A stretch of 64,000 nucleotides of DNA from Peribacillus frigoritolerans (GTDB lineage Bacteria; Bacillota; Bacilli; Bacillales; DSM-1321): assembly GCA_030562215.1 (NCBI GenBank), contig JAUPFL010000002.1, positions 868,001-932,000 of the forward strand, in the 5' to 3' direction. Position 1 is the first letter of the stretch. Every line of letters begins with the position of its first letter. Shown in pieces: positions 1-9,917 of the stretch. A program made the translations under genes and the position numbers. Below the pieces are notes generated by a model. That model was not told the DNA's origin. It searched no databases and saw nothing but the letters and a program-made list of their open reading frames with translations.

Positions 1-366
1 GGTGTTTCACGCACTTCCAAAACGCCATTATCACAATATTTAGCACACAAACGCTATAAAGTGGCGAACGTACCTTTAGTGCCTGAAGTGGAACCTCCAG
101 AAGAGCTGTTCCTGGTACCTCCTGAAAAATGCATTGGTTTAAAGATCAGCCCGGAAAAGCTGAACCATATTCGTAAAGAACGATTAAAGTCACTTGGGCT
201 CAATGATCATGCCATTTACGCAAATGTGGAGCGCATAAAAGAAGAATTGACATACTTTGATACAATCATATCAAGGTTGAACTGTCCAATCATTGATGTA
301 ACCAATAAAGCTGTCGAAGAAACAGCCAATTTGATAATCAATATCCTTCAAAACAAAAACCGTTGA
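1..366 (+). CDS. ppsR: PEP synthase/PPDK regulatory protein (YqfL, DUF299), C-terminal part
   Basis: The frame is open from base 1, so this is the C-terminal 121 residues of a longer gene. It begins in the family P-loop-like motif GVSRTSKTP and continues with the conserved stretches [10 protein letters not shown] and GLKISPEKL. Family knowledge: DUF299 proteins are bifunctional kinase/pyrophosphorylases that control PEP synthase or PPDK by threonine phosphorylation. In B. subtilis yqfL likewise precedes yqxD-dnaG-sigA. A strong hairpin follows, so it ends its own transcription unit. The frame is intact here. Confidence 0.93.
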   Translation, partial: GVSRTSKTPLSQYLAHKRYKVANVPLVPEVEPPEELFLVPPEKCIGLKISPEKLNHIRKERLKSLGLNDHAIYANVERIKEELTYFDTIISRLNCPIIDVTNKAVEETANLIINILQNKNR

Positions 367-387
367 TCCTTAAAATTAACGAAAATC

Positions 388-427
388 AAAATGTGAGCTA
401 GACACTCTATGTGTCAGCTCACATTTT
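388..427 (+). terminator. Intrinsic terminator after ppsR
   Basis: Long inverted repeat: AATGTGAGCT pairs with AGCTCACATT and an inner GACAC/GTGTC stem extends it, with one bulged base, followed by TTTT. It lies 20 bases after the stop codon. Confidence 0.85.
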
Positions 428-851
428 AATGCCAAGGCCGAATGAGGGAATAATAAGAATAAATTCAAAATAATTACATAAAATTCCTCTTAGTTTCCAA
501 GTGTAAATCGATTGATTTGCATGAAAACATATTCGGAATTTAAATGTTGGCATCTTCTAGTCAAATAGACTATAATAAAAAATTGTGAGAAAAAGTAATC
601 TTAAGGTTTAGACTTAATTAATAAGGAATAAACTAAAGGTTAATGAGATGTCAAGGTTTATATCATAAAAATAATTCGACATGTTCCGTATAATTCAGGA
701 GGGGCTGGTCTTTTTCAAGGCAAAAGAGGTGCTTTCACTTAAATAAGCAGGTATTCTTTGAAGAATAATGTTTGCTCTTTTAGAGGGAACGCTCTGAATC
801 AATTCTGGAAATTCACCATATCTTCATAAAGTTTAGGGGAGAAAAAGGATT
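428..851 (+). other. Intergenic region and long leader before yqxD
   Basis: 424 bases without a convincing gene. Besides the promoter at 547–576 it holds a second TATAAT (689–694) without a good −35, and a TTCGACA core (675–681) that matches a Spo0A box on the minus strand. The 3' part has short repeats of AAGGTTTA (602–609 and 653–660) but no hairpin with a T-run. No known riboswitch signature was recognised. Confidence 0.4.
547..576 (+). promoter_or_regulatory. SigA-type promoter for yqxD-dnaG-sigA
   Basis: TTGGCA (547–552), an 18-base spacer and TATAAT (571–576). It is the best vegetative match in the gap between ppsR and yqxD. A start near 583 would give a leader of about 270 bases. In B. 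subtilis the sigA operon is also driven from promoters upstream of yqxD. No experimental support; read from consensus only. Confidence 0.5.
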
Positions 852-1334
852 ATGCAGAAAGATGTAGAATTAGAAGGTATGAATAATAAACCTACGATAC
901 ACGTCGATGCCGATGCATGCCCGGTGAAAGACGAAATCCTCCATTGTGCAAGTTTGCACGATGTTGAAGTCTGTTTTGTTGCATCATATAAAAATATGAT
1001 GAATAACCCTGAAGGTAAATGGGTATATGTCGATGCAGACAAAGAAGCGGCAGATCTTTATATAGTAAACTCAGTAAAAAAGGGTGATATTGTCGTTACT
1101 GCAGATATTGGTTTGGCTGGGACCCTGCTTCCTAAAAACGTTTATGTCCTCTCGCCAAGGGGAAAGGAATACACTGACGAGAATATTTTCATGCTCTTGG
1201 ATATGCGTTATCAGTCGGCGAAACTCCGCAGGCAGGGTAAGCATACGAAAGGGCCGAAAGCATTCACAAAGGAAGATCGTGCATGTTTTACAAATAAACT
1301 TATGAAAACATTGTCGAACATTGCAGGGAATTAA
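852..1334 (+). CDS. yqxD: YqxD, DUF188/UPF0178 family protein
   Basis: 160 residues. The conserved N-terminal VDADACPVKDE motif and the later VVTADIGLA and LSPRGKEY segments define the DUF188 family, which has a PIN-like nuclease fold; a biochemical role is not established. ATG 852 is preferred because AGGGGAG lies 10 bases upstream; ATG 879 is closer to the usual family length but has a poorly spaced ribosome site. First gene of the yqxD-dnaG-sigA operon, 48 bases before dnaG. Frame intact. Confidence 0.9.
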   Translation: MQKDVELEGMNNKPTIHVDADACPVKDEILHCASLHDVEVCFVASYKNMMNNPEGKWVYVDADKEAADLYIVNSVKKGDIVVTADIGLAGTLLPKNVYVLSPRGKEYTDENIFMLLDMRYQSAKLRRQGKHTKGPKAFTKEDRACFTNKLMKTLSNIAGN

Positions 1335-1382
1335 GAAACAGTATCGAATAAGAAACTATCACCAATATTGCAAGGTGGAAAA

Positions 1383-3189
1383 ATGATAAATGGCCGTATA
1401 GAAGATGAGAAAATTAATCAAATTCGTGAAGCTGTTGACATTGTTGATTTAATTGGGGAGTATGTCCAGTTGAAGAAGCAGGGGCGCAATTACTTTGGCC
1501 TATGTCCTTTTCATGGTGAAAACTCGCCCTCGTTTTCCGTTTCAACGGAAAAACAAATCTTTCACTGTTTTGGTTGCGGGGCAGGCGGAAATATTTTTAC
1601 CTTCTTAATGGATATAGAAGGATACAGCTTCGTGGAATCTGCAAAAGTTTTAGCTGAAAAAGGAAATGTTCCTTTGGATGTTGAAATCAATAAGGATTCC
1701 AAGCGTTCCAACATGCCGGCAGGCGCTCAGCAAATGGTTGAAGCCCATGACCTTCTGAGGAAGTTTTATCATCATCTCCTCGTTAATACGAAAGAGGGGC
1801 AGGATGCTCTCGAATACTTACTTAAACGGGGGTTTACTGAAGAGACGATAGAAAAGTTCCAAATTGGCTACTCTTTGGATTCATGGGACTTCGTGTCCAA
1901 GTTTCTTTTAAAACGCGGGTTTCCAGCGGAATACATGGAGCAGGCAGGGCTTATTATTTACAGGGAAAAAGACGAGTCATATTTTGACCGTTTCAGAAAT
2001 AGAGTCATGTTTCCAATTATGGATCATCAAGGAAATACGATTGCGTTTTCAGGAAGAGCGATGGGGGACGATGAGCCCAAATATTTGAATAGTCCTGAAA
2101 CGCCAATCTTTAATAAAAGTAAAACTTTATATAATTTCCATCATGCAAGACCACACATACGAAAGAAAGAACAAGCAGTCATTTTTGAAGGCTTTGCTGA
2201 TTGCATTTCAGCAGTTGGCGCAGGTGTGGAGAATGCGGTCGCTACAATGGGTACTGCCCTGACGGACCAGCATATCCAGCTTTTAAAAAGAAATACTGAC
2301 CAGATACTTATTTGCTACGATTCGGACTCTGCGGGATTGAACGCTGCCAATCGTGCAGTTAATATGCTACAGGACCACGAGTTTTCCGTGAAAGTCGCTC
2401 TCATGCCTGATAACATGGACCCCGATGACTACATAAAGGAATTCGGTGAAAAAGCTTTGTTTCTGAAGTAATAGGGGCCAGTTTAACCTACATGGCATTC
2501 AAAATGCATTATTTGCGTCGAGGGAAAAATGTAAATAATGAAGGAGATCGAATTCAATATATCGAAGAAGTCCTTAAAGAAATTTCGCGATTGCCCAATG
2601 CAGTGGAGAGGGATCATTATCTCCGGCAGCTATCCTCTGAATTTTCCTTTCATTGGATGCGCTGGAACAGCAGCAGCGTCAGGTGTTCTTTACGGAACGC
2701 AAGAAGGGGACACTGCCGCAGCCAGCAGCCCAAAAGAAAATGGCCCTGCAATATGAGCATAAGTTGAAGCCTGCTCACCATAATGCTGAAATGAAGTTGA
2801 TTGCCCATATGCTAAAAAGCAGGGATACGGCTTTCAAAATTCAGCAGTTGCTTGGGCAAACGGTCTTTCATGTAGATGAACATCAGGCAATCATCACCTA
2901 TTTATATGCGTTCTATGAAGATGGACACGAACCGGATACAAGCTTTTTCCTTACTTATTTACCGGATCCAAACTTGAGAAGGATCGTTTCGGAAATAGAA
3001 ATGATGTCAGTGAATGAGGAAGTTACCGATAAAGAACTGACCGATTGTATAAATCAAGTGTTGAAATATGAAAAGTTGTTAAAGATAAAAGAAAAACAAG
3101 TTGAAGAAAAAGATGCAGTTAGACGAAGTGATTATGTCACTGCTGCACAAATTGCCATGGAAATCATTAAATTGCGTAAAATGTTGTAG
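1383..3189 (+). CDS. dnaG: DNA primase DnaG (two frameshifts in this sequence)
   Basis: Makes RNA primers for replication with the DnaB-type helicase. The N-terminal zinc-binding domain has CPFH and CFGCG (residues about 38–65), followed by the TOPRIM core with EGFAD and DSDSAG and a C-terminal helicase-interaction domain. Start ATG 1383 has AAGGTGG 4 bases upstream; TTG 1368 overlaps that site. The frame breaks near 2460 and near 2650. Each is restored by adding one T to a TTT run, giving a normal primase of about 600 residues. Because dnaG is essential, sequencing error is the likely cause. Operon with yqxD and sigA. Confidence 0.93.
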
Positions 3190-3224
3190 TCGTTTAGGTG
3201 TAAGTCCTGGAAGGAGGGGAACTA

Positions 3225-4358
3225 ATGGCTGAAAAACCAGCACGTTCCAAACAAGTTGATAATGAATTTAGCCTTGAACAGGTGAAAGAAAAATTACTAG
3301 AGCTAGGTAAAAAACGAGGCTCTTTGACTTTAGAAAAAATCGCTGAAATGATTGGCGGTTTTGAGTTGGATTCCGATCAAATGGATGAGTTCTATGAGGT
3401 GTTAGCAGAAAACGGCGTCGAAATACTCACTGATGGTGAGGAAGACGAAGATGAAGATGATCCAGATGAGAAGAAACTTGCAAAAGAAGAAGAGTTTGAC
3501 TTAAATGATTTAAGTGTTCCTCCTGGCGTTAAAATTAATGACCCGGTACGCATGTATTTAAAGGAAATTGGTCGGGTCGACCTTTTATCGGCAGAAGAGG
3601 AAATCTCTCTGGCGACGAGAATTGAAGATGGAGATGAAGAAGCGAAACGCCGTTTGGCAGAAGCTAACCTTCGTCTTGTTGTCAGTATCGCCAAGCGCTA
3701 TGTCGGACGGGGAATGCTTTTCCTTGATTTGATTCAGGAAGGTAATATGGGACTTATCAAAGCTGTGGAAAAATTTGATTACCGCAAGGGATTCAAATTC
3801 AGTACGTATGCAACATGGTGGATTCGCCAAGCGATAACCCGGGCCATTGCCGACCAAGCAAGAACGATCCGGATACCGGTGCATATGGTGGAAACCATCA
3901 ATAAATTGATTCGTGTCCAAAGACAGCTTCTTCAGGATTTAGGTCGTGAACCTTCACCGGAAGAAATTGCGGAGGATATGGATTTAACTCCTGAAAAAGT
4001 TCGTGAAATCTTGAAAATAGCTCAGGAGCCTGTTTCATTGGAAACGCCAATAGGTGAAGAAGACGATTCACATTTAGGTGATTTCATTGAAGATCAGGAT
4101 GCGACTTCCCCATCGGAACATGCAGCATATGAACTATTGAAAGAACAGCTTGAAGACGTCTTGGATACTCTTACTGACCGTGAAGAGAACGTCTTGAGAC
4201 TCCGCTTTGGACTTGATGATGGCCGCACCCGTACTCTTGAAGAGGTAGGTAAAGTGTTTGGGGTCACCCGCGAGCGTATCCGTCAAATCGAAGCGAAGGC
4301 ACTACGTAAACTGAGACATCCAAGCCGCAGCAAACGCTTGAAAGATTTCCTTGAATAG
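3225..4358 (+). CDS. sigA: RNA polymerase primary sigma factor SigA (RpoD)
   Basis: 377 residues, intact. Region 1.1 is followed by a very acidic stretch (about residues 67–88). Region 2 contains [19 protein letters not shown] and the −10-reading segment [15 protein letters not shown]. Regions 3 and 4 end in the helix-turn-helix [20 protein letters not shown], which reads the −35 box. GGAGGGG precedes ATG 3225. It sits 35 bases after dnaG, the classic macromolecular synthesis arrangement, and a terminator follows at 4377. Confidence 0.98.
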   Translation: MAEKPARSKQVDNEFSLEQVKEKLLELGKKRGSLTLEKIAEMIGGFELDSDQMDEFYEVLAENGVEILTDGEEDEDEDDPDEKKLAKEEEFDLNDLSVPPGVKINDPVRMYLKEIGRVDLLSAEEEISLATRIEDGDEEAKRRLAEANLRLVVSIAKRYVGRGMLFLDLIQEGNMGLIKAVEKFDYRKGFKFSTYATWWIRQAITRAIADQARTIRIPVHMVETINKLIRVQRQLLQDLGREPSPEEIAEDMDLTPEKVREILKIAQEPVSLETPIGEEDDSHLGDFIEDQDATSPSEHAAYELLKEQLEDVLDTLTDREENVLRLRFGLDDGRTRTLEEVGKVFGVTRERIRQIEAKALRKLRHPSRSKRLKDFLE

Positions 4359-4376
4359 AATATATATGCCCTTAAC

Positions 4377-4421
4377 AGAGCCCTCTTTGAATGCCCAGCG
4401 TTCGGGAGCGGCTCTTTTTTA
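4377..4421 (+). terminator. Intrinsic terminator after sigA
   Basis: AGAGCC pairs with GGCTCT around a roughly 27-base loop, followed directly by TTTTTT. It ends the yqxD-dnaG-sigA operon. Confidence 0.75.
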
Positions 4422-4550
4422 ATTTCGATGTAAAAATATCCTAATAAGAACAAAAGTTATCGGTTTTTCCATATAACTGAAATTATAACAGAAACAAATT
4501 TTAAAAAGCTAAGCCGTTAAAAAGAAGATCATCATGAGGATGTGAGATTC

Positions 4551-5080
4551 ATGGATGAGATGAGAAAGAAAATCATCATTCAAGAAATAAACTCCTGGAA
4601 GGAAAGTCGTATGCTTCCGGAGCAATATTGTAATTACCTGCTTGCGTTATACTGTCAAGGCGAACTTCCGCCATCAAAATCGATTGAAACCGGGAGCAAA
4701 AAAACAGCATCTTTTCCGGGGTGTTGATTGGAACCCTTTTTGCATTTATTGTATTTTTGAATTATTTTACTGAAATAACCATAAGAATGCAAATGCTTAT
4801 GACAACAATTTCAATCCTTGTCTTTGGGCTGGCTGTCCGCCGCTTAAATGGCAGGAAAATCATTTTTCAGATGGCTTTGATGGGAATGGTATTATCATTG
4901 CTTTTATTAACTGTCAGTTTGGCGGAATTCATGGCACCTGGCAAAGAGGGTATCCTTTATATTTTCTTATTCATTAATTGCGGTTTCTGGATTTTATTGG
5001 GCAATAAACTGAAGCTGCTCCATTTTTCCATAGCGGGATGCCTGGGAGCACTGGTTACTCTTTACTTTTTATTAATATAG
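4551..5080 (+). CDS. Conserved membrane protein of unknown function (one frameshift)
   Basis: An N-terminal soluble part of about 58 residues (MRKKIIIQEINSWKESRMLP…) runs into about five hydrophobic segments after the frame changes near 4715. Adding one T to the TTTT run there joins the halves as …KTASFSGVLIGTLFAF…, one protein of about 177 residues. ATG 4551 has GAGGA 10 bases upstream; GTG 4542 lies too close to it. I do not recognise the family with certainty. It stands alone between the sigA terminator and cccA. Confidence 0.65.
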
Positions 5081-5175
5081 TTCAAGTGGATTCCAGCGGT
5101 TTTAAATAATGATTTTTGGGTATTATGAAACATATGTAAGAAAAAGTAAAATTGTTTGGAAATATACATAAGTTT

Positions 5176-5203
5176 TTGACAATTTTAAGAAATTATATAA
5201 TAT
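5176..5203 (+). promoter_or_regulatory. Candidate promoter of cccA
   Basis: TTGACA (5176–5181), 16-base spacer, TAATAT (5198–5203), in a very AT-rich 235-base gap. A second weaker match, TTGAAA (5225) with TAATAT (5247), lies downstream. The two cannot be ranked from sequence alone. Confidence 0.45.
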
Positions 5204-5315
5204 CTTCTATTTTTGGGCTTTTACTTGAAACTCTTTTCAAGTAAAATAATATATAGTTGTTTGTATATAATATTAAATATGGTAAGTTTAGGTTCTACAT
5301 AGGGGAGGAAATACT

Positions 5316-5685
5316 ATGAATCGCAATCCAGTAATGCCTTTTATTATTATCATGGTTTTTGGTATTGGACTTATGTTTTTACTTTCGTTTAAAGGTTTGG
5401 GTGATGCCAAAGATCTTGCTAAGGAAAAAAGAGGGCGGCGAAAAGACAGAAGAAACAGAAAGTGCCTCAGCATCACCTGAGGACATTTATAAGCAAAACT
5501 GTATCTCTTGTCACGGTGACGCCTATCAAGGCGGTGTCGGGCCTGCTCTAAAAGGAGTTGGCGATCGTCTGTCGGTGGACGAGGTTAAAGACGTGATCAC
5601 TAATGGACGAGGTGCAATGCCACCAGGTTTAGTCGAAGAACAGAACGTTGACGCCATGGCCGAATATATTCATGGACTGAAATAA
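5316..5685 (+). CDS. cccA: Cytochrome c550, membrane-anchored (one frameshift)
   Basis: Small c-type cytochrome of the respiratory chain. A single N-terminal transmembrane anchor (IIIMVFGIGLMFLLSF) leads to a short acidic linker and a class I cytochrome c domain with the haem-binding motif CISCH and the axial-methionine segment GAMPPGL. GGGGAGG precedes ATG 5316. The frame shifts in a six-A run near 5430. Here removal of one A (or addition of two) is needed, an exception to the missing-base pattern of the window. About 122 residues when repaired, the size of B. subtilis CccA. Confidence 0.9.
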
Positions 5686-5691
5686 TTCATG

Positions 5692-5742
5692 AAACTGACT
5701 CAAGAAATCGTTGGAAAGCGAACTTTTTGAGTCAGTTTTTCA
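5692..5742 (+). terminator. Intrinsic terminator after cccA
   Basis: AAACTGACTCAA pairs with TTGAGTCAGTTT across a 23-base loop and is followed by TTTTT, directly after the cccA stop. Confidence 0.85.
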
Positions 5743-5901
5743 TTTATTCAGAAAAGGAAGATTCCAGATGGAAGGTTTATTTCGCTCAGTGATAGAAAGA
5801 GCCCTGTTTCTCCTTTCTGTAATTTTTCGATTGAACTTGGTATAATCGAATGGGAAACTAATTATAGTAAGACATTATTTGAATTAAGAGAGTTGATAAA
5901 T

Positions 5902-6608
5902 GTGAATCATGAAAAACTATCGATGAGATTAGAACGTGTTGCCATACATATACCAAAAGGAAGCATCCTTGCAGATATAGGTTCAGACCATGCTTACTTG
6001 CCGTGCTATGCGGTGACCAACGGCTTGTGTGACAGCGCCATAGCAGGTGAGGTAGTAGAAGGACCCTATCAGTCAGCACGCAAGCAAGTGGCTATGACGG
6101 GGCTTGGAGACAAGATAGAGGTACGTAAAGGAGACGGGCTTGAAGTATTGAATCCCGATGAAGCGACATGCATTACGATTGCAGGCATGGGAGGGACTTT
6201 AATATCAAGTATATTGGAAAGTGGAAAAGGAAACTCGGCAAGGCAGAAAGGCTAATCCTTCAGCCTAATGTGGGTGCAGTGAATGTTCGCAGCTGGCTAA
6301 TCGAAAACGGCTGGGAACTTTGTGGAGAGGAAATCCTAGAGGAAGATGGGAAGATCTACGAGATCTTAATTGCCAAAAAAGGAGACCCGCTCCGCCCATA
6401 TGGGGTAAACAAGCAAGCGGGCCTCACTTTCGGTCCATTCCTAAGAGAGCAATTCAGTGATATATTCATAAAAAAATGGCAGCTTGAGAAAAAACATTTG
6501 GAGAGAATCATCGAACAATTGGATGAAAGCGGTAGAAGCGGACTGGAAACGAAGCGCAATGAATTAAAATCCCAAATTTCAGTAATTGAGGAGGTGCTTA
6601 AAGGTTGA
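5902..6608 (+). CDS. trmK: tRNA (adenine-22-N1)-methyltransferase TrmK (one frameshift)
   Basis: SAM-dependent methyltransferase that modifies A22 of tRNA (B. subtilis TrmK/YqfN). Rossmann motif I is seen as [11 protein letters not shown] and motif IV as [10 protein letters not shown]; the C-terminal part is a helical extension. GTG 5902 gives the family N-terminus [13 protein letters not shown]; in-frame TTG 5893 is the alternative. The frame breaks near 6232, where adding one A to AAA joins GKGK to [11 protein letters not shown]. The stop overlaps the nif3 start by four bases (translational coupling). Confidence 0.9.
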
Positions 6609-7720
6609 AGACAGTGAATGGTCACAAAATCATTGAAATGTTTGAACAATTCTCCCCAAAGCATTATGCAATGGAGGGTGATCCGATCGGGCTGCATGTC
6701 GGGCAGCTCAATAAGCCGGTTACTAAAGTGCTGATTGCCCTTGATGTGCTGGAAGAGGTTGTAGACGAAGCGATAGAAAATGGTGTGGAATTGATCATCG
6801 CCCACCATCCGCTTATTTACCGACCATTGAAAAGGATCGATACAAACACAGCTGGAGGCCGCATCATCGAAAAGCTGATCAAACATGATATTGCTGTTTA
6901 TGCTGCACATACCAATTTGGATGTTGCTAAGGGCGGAGTGAATGATTTACTTGCCGAAGCGCTTCAATTGCAGGACACAGAGGTATTGATTCCAACCTAT
7001 GAGACAGCTCTTAAGAAATTGGTTGTATATGTTCCGAAGACCGATGAACAAAAGGTGAGGGAAGCACTAGGTAAGGCAGGGGCCGGAGCGATCGGGAATT
7101 ACAGCAATTGCTCGTTTTCGGGGAAGGTACCGGACGCTTCTTGCCAGGTGAAGGCAGTGAACCGGTCATCGGCTCTAAAGGAAAGCTTGAAGAAGTAGCT
7201 GAAATGCGGATTGAAACGATATTCCCGGAAAATATCGAGAAGAAAGTGCTAGCTGCGATGATTAAAGCCCATCCATATGAAGAAGTTGCTCACGATATAT
7301 ACAAACTGGAGAATAAAGGGGAGTCACTTGGATTAGGAAAGATTGGTGTACTTGCTGAAGAAATGACACTTGAACAATTTTCCGAACATGTGAAGCGGAC
7401 ACTCGATGTTGAAAAGGTGCGTGTCGTTGGAGATTTGCAAAGTCCGATAAAAAAGTCGCCGTTCTGGGCGGAGACGGCAATAAATACTTTACGACAGCTA
7501 AATTCAAGGGTGCCGATGTTTACGTTACAGGTGATATGTATTACCATACAGCCCATGACGCGATGATGATTGGATTGAATATCGTCGATCCCGGCCACAA
7601 TGTTGAAAAGGTGATGAAAAAGGTGTATCACGAATCCTTGAAAAAATGTGCCGCGAAAAGAACTACGATGTGGAATTCATACCATCCAGTCTGAATACAG
7701 ACCCTTTCCGTTTCATTTGA
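6605..7720 (+). CDS. yqfO: Nif3-like dinuclear metal protein YqfO (three frameshifts)
   Basis: Nif3/DUF34 family, about 372 residues when repaired, with the Bacillus-type inserted domain between the two halves. Metal-ligand motifs HHPLIY and AHTNLD lie in the N-terminal half and TGDMYYH and GHNVEK in the C-terminal half. The exact activity of the family is unsettled. Breaks are near 7122 (GGG short by one G), 7450 (A run short by one) and 7620 (A run short by one). TTG 6605 follows GGAGGTG by 7 bases and overlaps the trmK stop. Confidence 0.9.
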
Positions 7721-7728
7721 ATAGCACG

Positions 7729-7756
7729 AAAAAGGCAGCCTTAGTGGCTGCCTTTG
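7729..7756. terminator. Bidirectional terminator between yqfO and ispH
   Basis: AAAGGCAGCC and GGCTGCCTTT form a perfect 10-bp stem with a 5-base loop. It sits between the convergent genes, 8 bases after the yqfO stop and 12 bases from the ispH stop. Confidence 0.85.
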
Positions 7757-7767
7757 TATTTGTGCAA

Positions 7768-8709
7768 TCATTTCTTCACTTTAATCTTTGGTAAAATTTT
7801 ATGCAATGGCGTTTTCTTTTCGGTATTCCAAGTCGATTCATCATTTGCTTCATATTGTTCTAGAAATGCGATGACTTCCTTCGTGATCGGAGTTGGTGTA
7901 GAAGCCCCCGAAGTGACGGCAACCGTTTCTGCATCTTTTAGCCATTCAAGGTTCAGTTCGGAAATGTCAGCGATCCGATAAGCTCTCGTGCCGGCAATCT
8001 CTTGGGACACTTGTGCAAGACGGTTTGAATTATTACTCTTAGGGTCTCCGACGACGATTAAAACATCAGCTTCGCCAGCTTGCTCGGCAACCGCTTCTTG
8101 GCGAACCTGTGTCGCTAAACAAATTTCCTTATGGACTTCGGCATGTGGGAACTTTTCCTTGACCTTATCCATGATATCCAAAACATCCCATTGGCTCATC
8201 GTTGTTTGATTGGTGACAATGATCTTATCACTATTCAAAGTCAAGGCTTCCACATCTTCAGCCTTTTGAACCAAGTGAACGACATCGGGAGCAACTCCGA
8301 CAGCACCCTCAGGTTCCGGATGGCCTTTTTGCCAATATAAATGATTTGATAGCCTTCTGCTTGTTTTTCCCGAATTAAGTCATGTGTTGCGGTAACATCG
8401 GGACATGTTGCATCAAGCGTCACAAGACCTTTTTCTCAGCGATCTTCCTAATCTCAGGTGAAACGCCGTGAGCAGTAAAGATGACGGTTCCGCTGTCCAC
8501 CTGTTCGATGATATCGTTGCGGTTGCTGCCGTCCAACGTGATGATGCCTTCTTCTTCAAACGCATCCGTCACATGTTTGTATGCACGATCATTCCTAAAA
8601 TGTAAATGGGACGTGGCAAGGTTTTATCTAAAGCCGCATTTCGGGCGATGACCATGGCATCGACAACGCCATAACAATAGCCGCGCGGGGAAATTTTAAT
8701 CACTTTCAT
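7768..8709 (-). CDS. ispH: 4-hydroxy-3-methylbut-2-enyl diphosphate reductase IspH (three frameshifts)
   Basis: Last enzyme of the MEP isoprenoid pathway; a [4Fe-4S] protein that makes IPP and DMAPP. Conserved cysteines appear in RGYCYGV, DATCPDV and EICLATQ, and the C-terminal motif SGASTPTP is present. ATG 8709 has AAGGAGG upstream. Breaks lie near 8585 (CATAC for CATAAC), 8430 and 8330 (both one base short in an A run, read on the coding strand). The repaired protein is about 314 residues. IspG, the preceding enzyme, is encoded about 7.5 kb away and is intact. Confidence 0.92.
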
Positions 8710-8807
8710 CTATGTGTCCTCCTTCAAGGCAAGAAACTCTCACTTTTTATACCTTTCTATTATATAAGACCATAGATGATATTACAAAACATCCTATTTA
8801 CATAAAA

Positions 8808-9521
8808 TCAGTTATTGGTAAATTTTTTATAGCCTTTAAATATAAAGCTTGGGACCTGACGATCTTTTCCTTTTGGTTTCGGTACGAACTGGGGCGCCGG
8901 GGTTAGCTTCGATAGCTTTTTCTTTTTCTTCGAATCCGTTTTTACCTCACTGTTTTCTTGTGCGCCAACCTTGGGCTCGCTTTCAACGGAAGCTCCCTGG
9001 TCCTTGGTCTCATCCGCTGATGATATGCTTCGGAAAACTTTCCACATGGAAGGCAGGTTTTTAATCACTGGTCCGTATTGTTCTACCATAGGAGTGAATT
9101 GTTCCGCCGCTTGCAACACCTTTTGCGTGTTGGAAAGCATATTATTAAGGGAATCGGGGTTTTTTAATGTTTCTAAGATACCGCCTCCGCTGCTTCTTGA
9201 AGAACCTTGGTTAGTGGAACCAGCTGGCGCAAACAAATTGGGAGAAGCTGCTTTTTGTTTCGACTTACCGAGTATTTTTGACAATAACCCTTCTTTCTTT
9301 GCTGGCGGCATTTCCTGCCGCTGCTGTTGGCTGAAAGGGCCGCGGAAACCTTGAGGCCCCTGTGGCACCTGCGGTCTGTTTTGAATCATAGGCCGCTGCA
9401 TCTGCTGATAAGGATGGGGAATTTGCGGTGACTGTCTGAATGGAGCAGGGTGCTGCTGCCTCCTTCGACCGTATGGTGGCGGAAAACCGGGTCCGGGTTG
9501 ACGATTTCTATTTGGGAACAT
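8808..9521 (-). CDS. yqfQ: YqfQ/VrrA-type protein, proline- and glutamine-rich
   Basis: 237 residues. The N-terminal 70 are low-complexity (P, Q, R, G), the middle carries the conserved GGGILETLKNPDSLNNMLSN segment and an amphipathic helix ending MVEQYGPVIKNLPSMWKVF, and the tail is basic and ends in KGYKKFTNN. Related to VrrA of the B. cereus group; function not known, spore-coat association only inferred from family naming. ATG 9521 is chosen because AGGAGGTG ends 6 bases before it; GTG 9530 overlaps that site. Oriented with ispH. Confidence 0.8.
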   Translation of the reverse strand: MFPNRNRQPGPGFPPPYGRRRQQHPAPFRQSPQIPHPYQQMQRPMIQNRPQVPQGPQGFRGPFSQQQRQEMPPAKKEGLLSKILGKSKQKAASPNLFAPAGSTNQGSSRSSGGGILETLKNPDSLNNMLSNTQKVLQAAEQFTPMVEQYGPVIKNLPSMWKVFRSISSADETKDQGASVESEPKVGAQENSEVKTDSKKKKKLSKLTPAPQFVPKPKGKDRQVPSFIFKGYKKFTNN

Positions 9522-9530
9522 AGGTTTCAC

Positions 9531-9844
9531 CTCCTAAGAATATTATATGCTGGTGTAATCTTCTATATAAATTATGCAACTCGACAAAAAAGGTTTGAGG
9601 AAAGAGTGACTGGGCAGTTGTGAAGTAACCGGAAAGAAGGTAAGATGGTAACGGTAGTCTTTTAGCTCCATGTCTGCGGGGATACGCTATGACCAGGACA
9701 GGGGCTTTTCGTTTGCAAGAGTCCATTTTAAGAGAACTAACCTCAGCGCATGCGCTATTGTTAAGTATATGGGTCACATTGAAAAAGTAGATGGCCTGCC
9801 CATTATGGGACAATCCCTATTTTCTTCACGAGCAACCCAGGCGC
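9531..9844. other. Intergenic region between divergent yqfQ and cshB
   Basis: About 314 bases without a supported gene. It contains GC-rich islands unusual for this genome: TAGCTCCATGTCTGCGGGGATACGC around 9663–9690 and CCAGGCGCTTGCGC near 9837–9850. These look like degraded ends of an intergenic repeat. No second copy of either was found in the window, so the call is weak. Reading frames here have no ribosome sites. Confidence 0.3.
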
Positions 9845-9874
9845 TTGCGCTTTTTGTGTAAAATTTATTATAAT
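9845..9874 (+). promoter_or_regulatory. Candidate promoter of cshB
   Basis: TTGCGC (9845–9850), 18-base spacer and perfect TATAAT (9869–9874), about 44 bases before the ATG. The −35 is only a partial match. Confidence 0.45.
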
Positions 9875-9917
9875 AACAGGACATGTCTAATGACTGACAG
9901 GATAAAGGAGTTTTTTG

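Noticed and set aside
2440..2500. Programmed frameshifting in dnaG or other genes
   Set aside because: No shared slippery heptamer or downstream stem, and dozens of unrelated genes show the same one-base loss in runs. Error is simpler.
9508..9813. Minus-strand frame of 101 codons upstream of yqfQ
   Set aside because: No ribosome site at a sensible start, no recognisable domain, and it overlaps the yqfQ start and ribosome site. Probably a chance frame in GC-rich repeat-like DNA.
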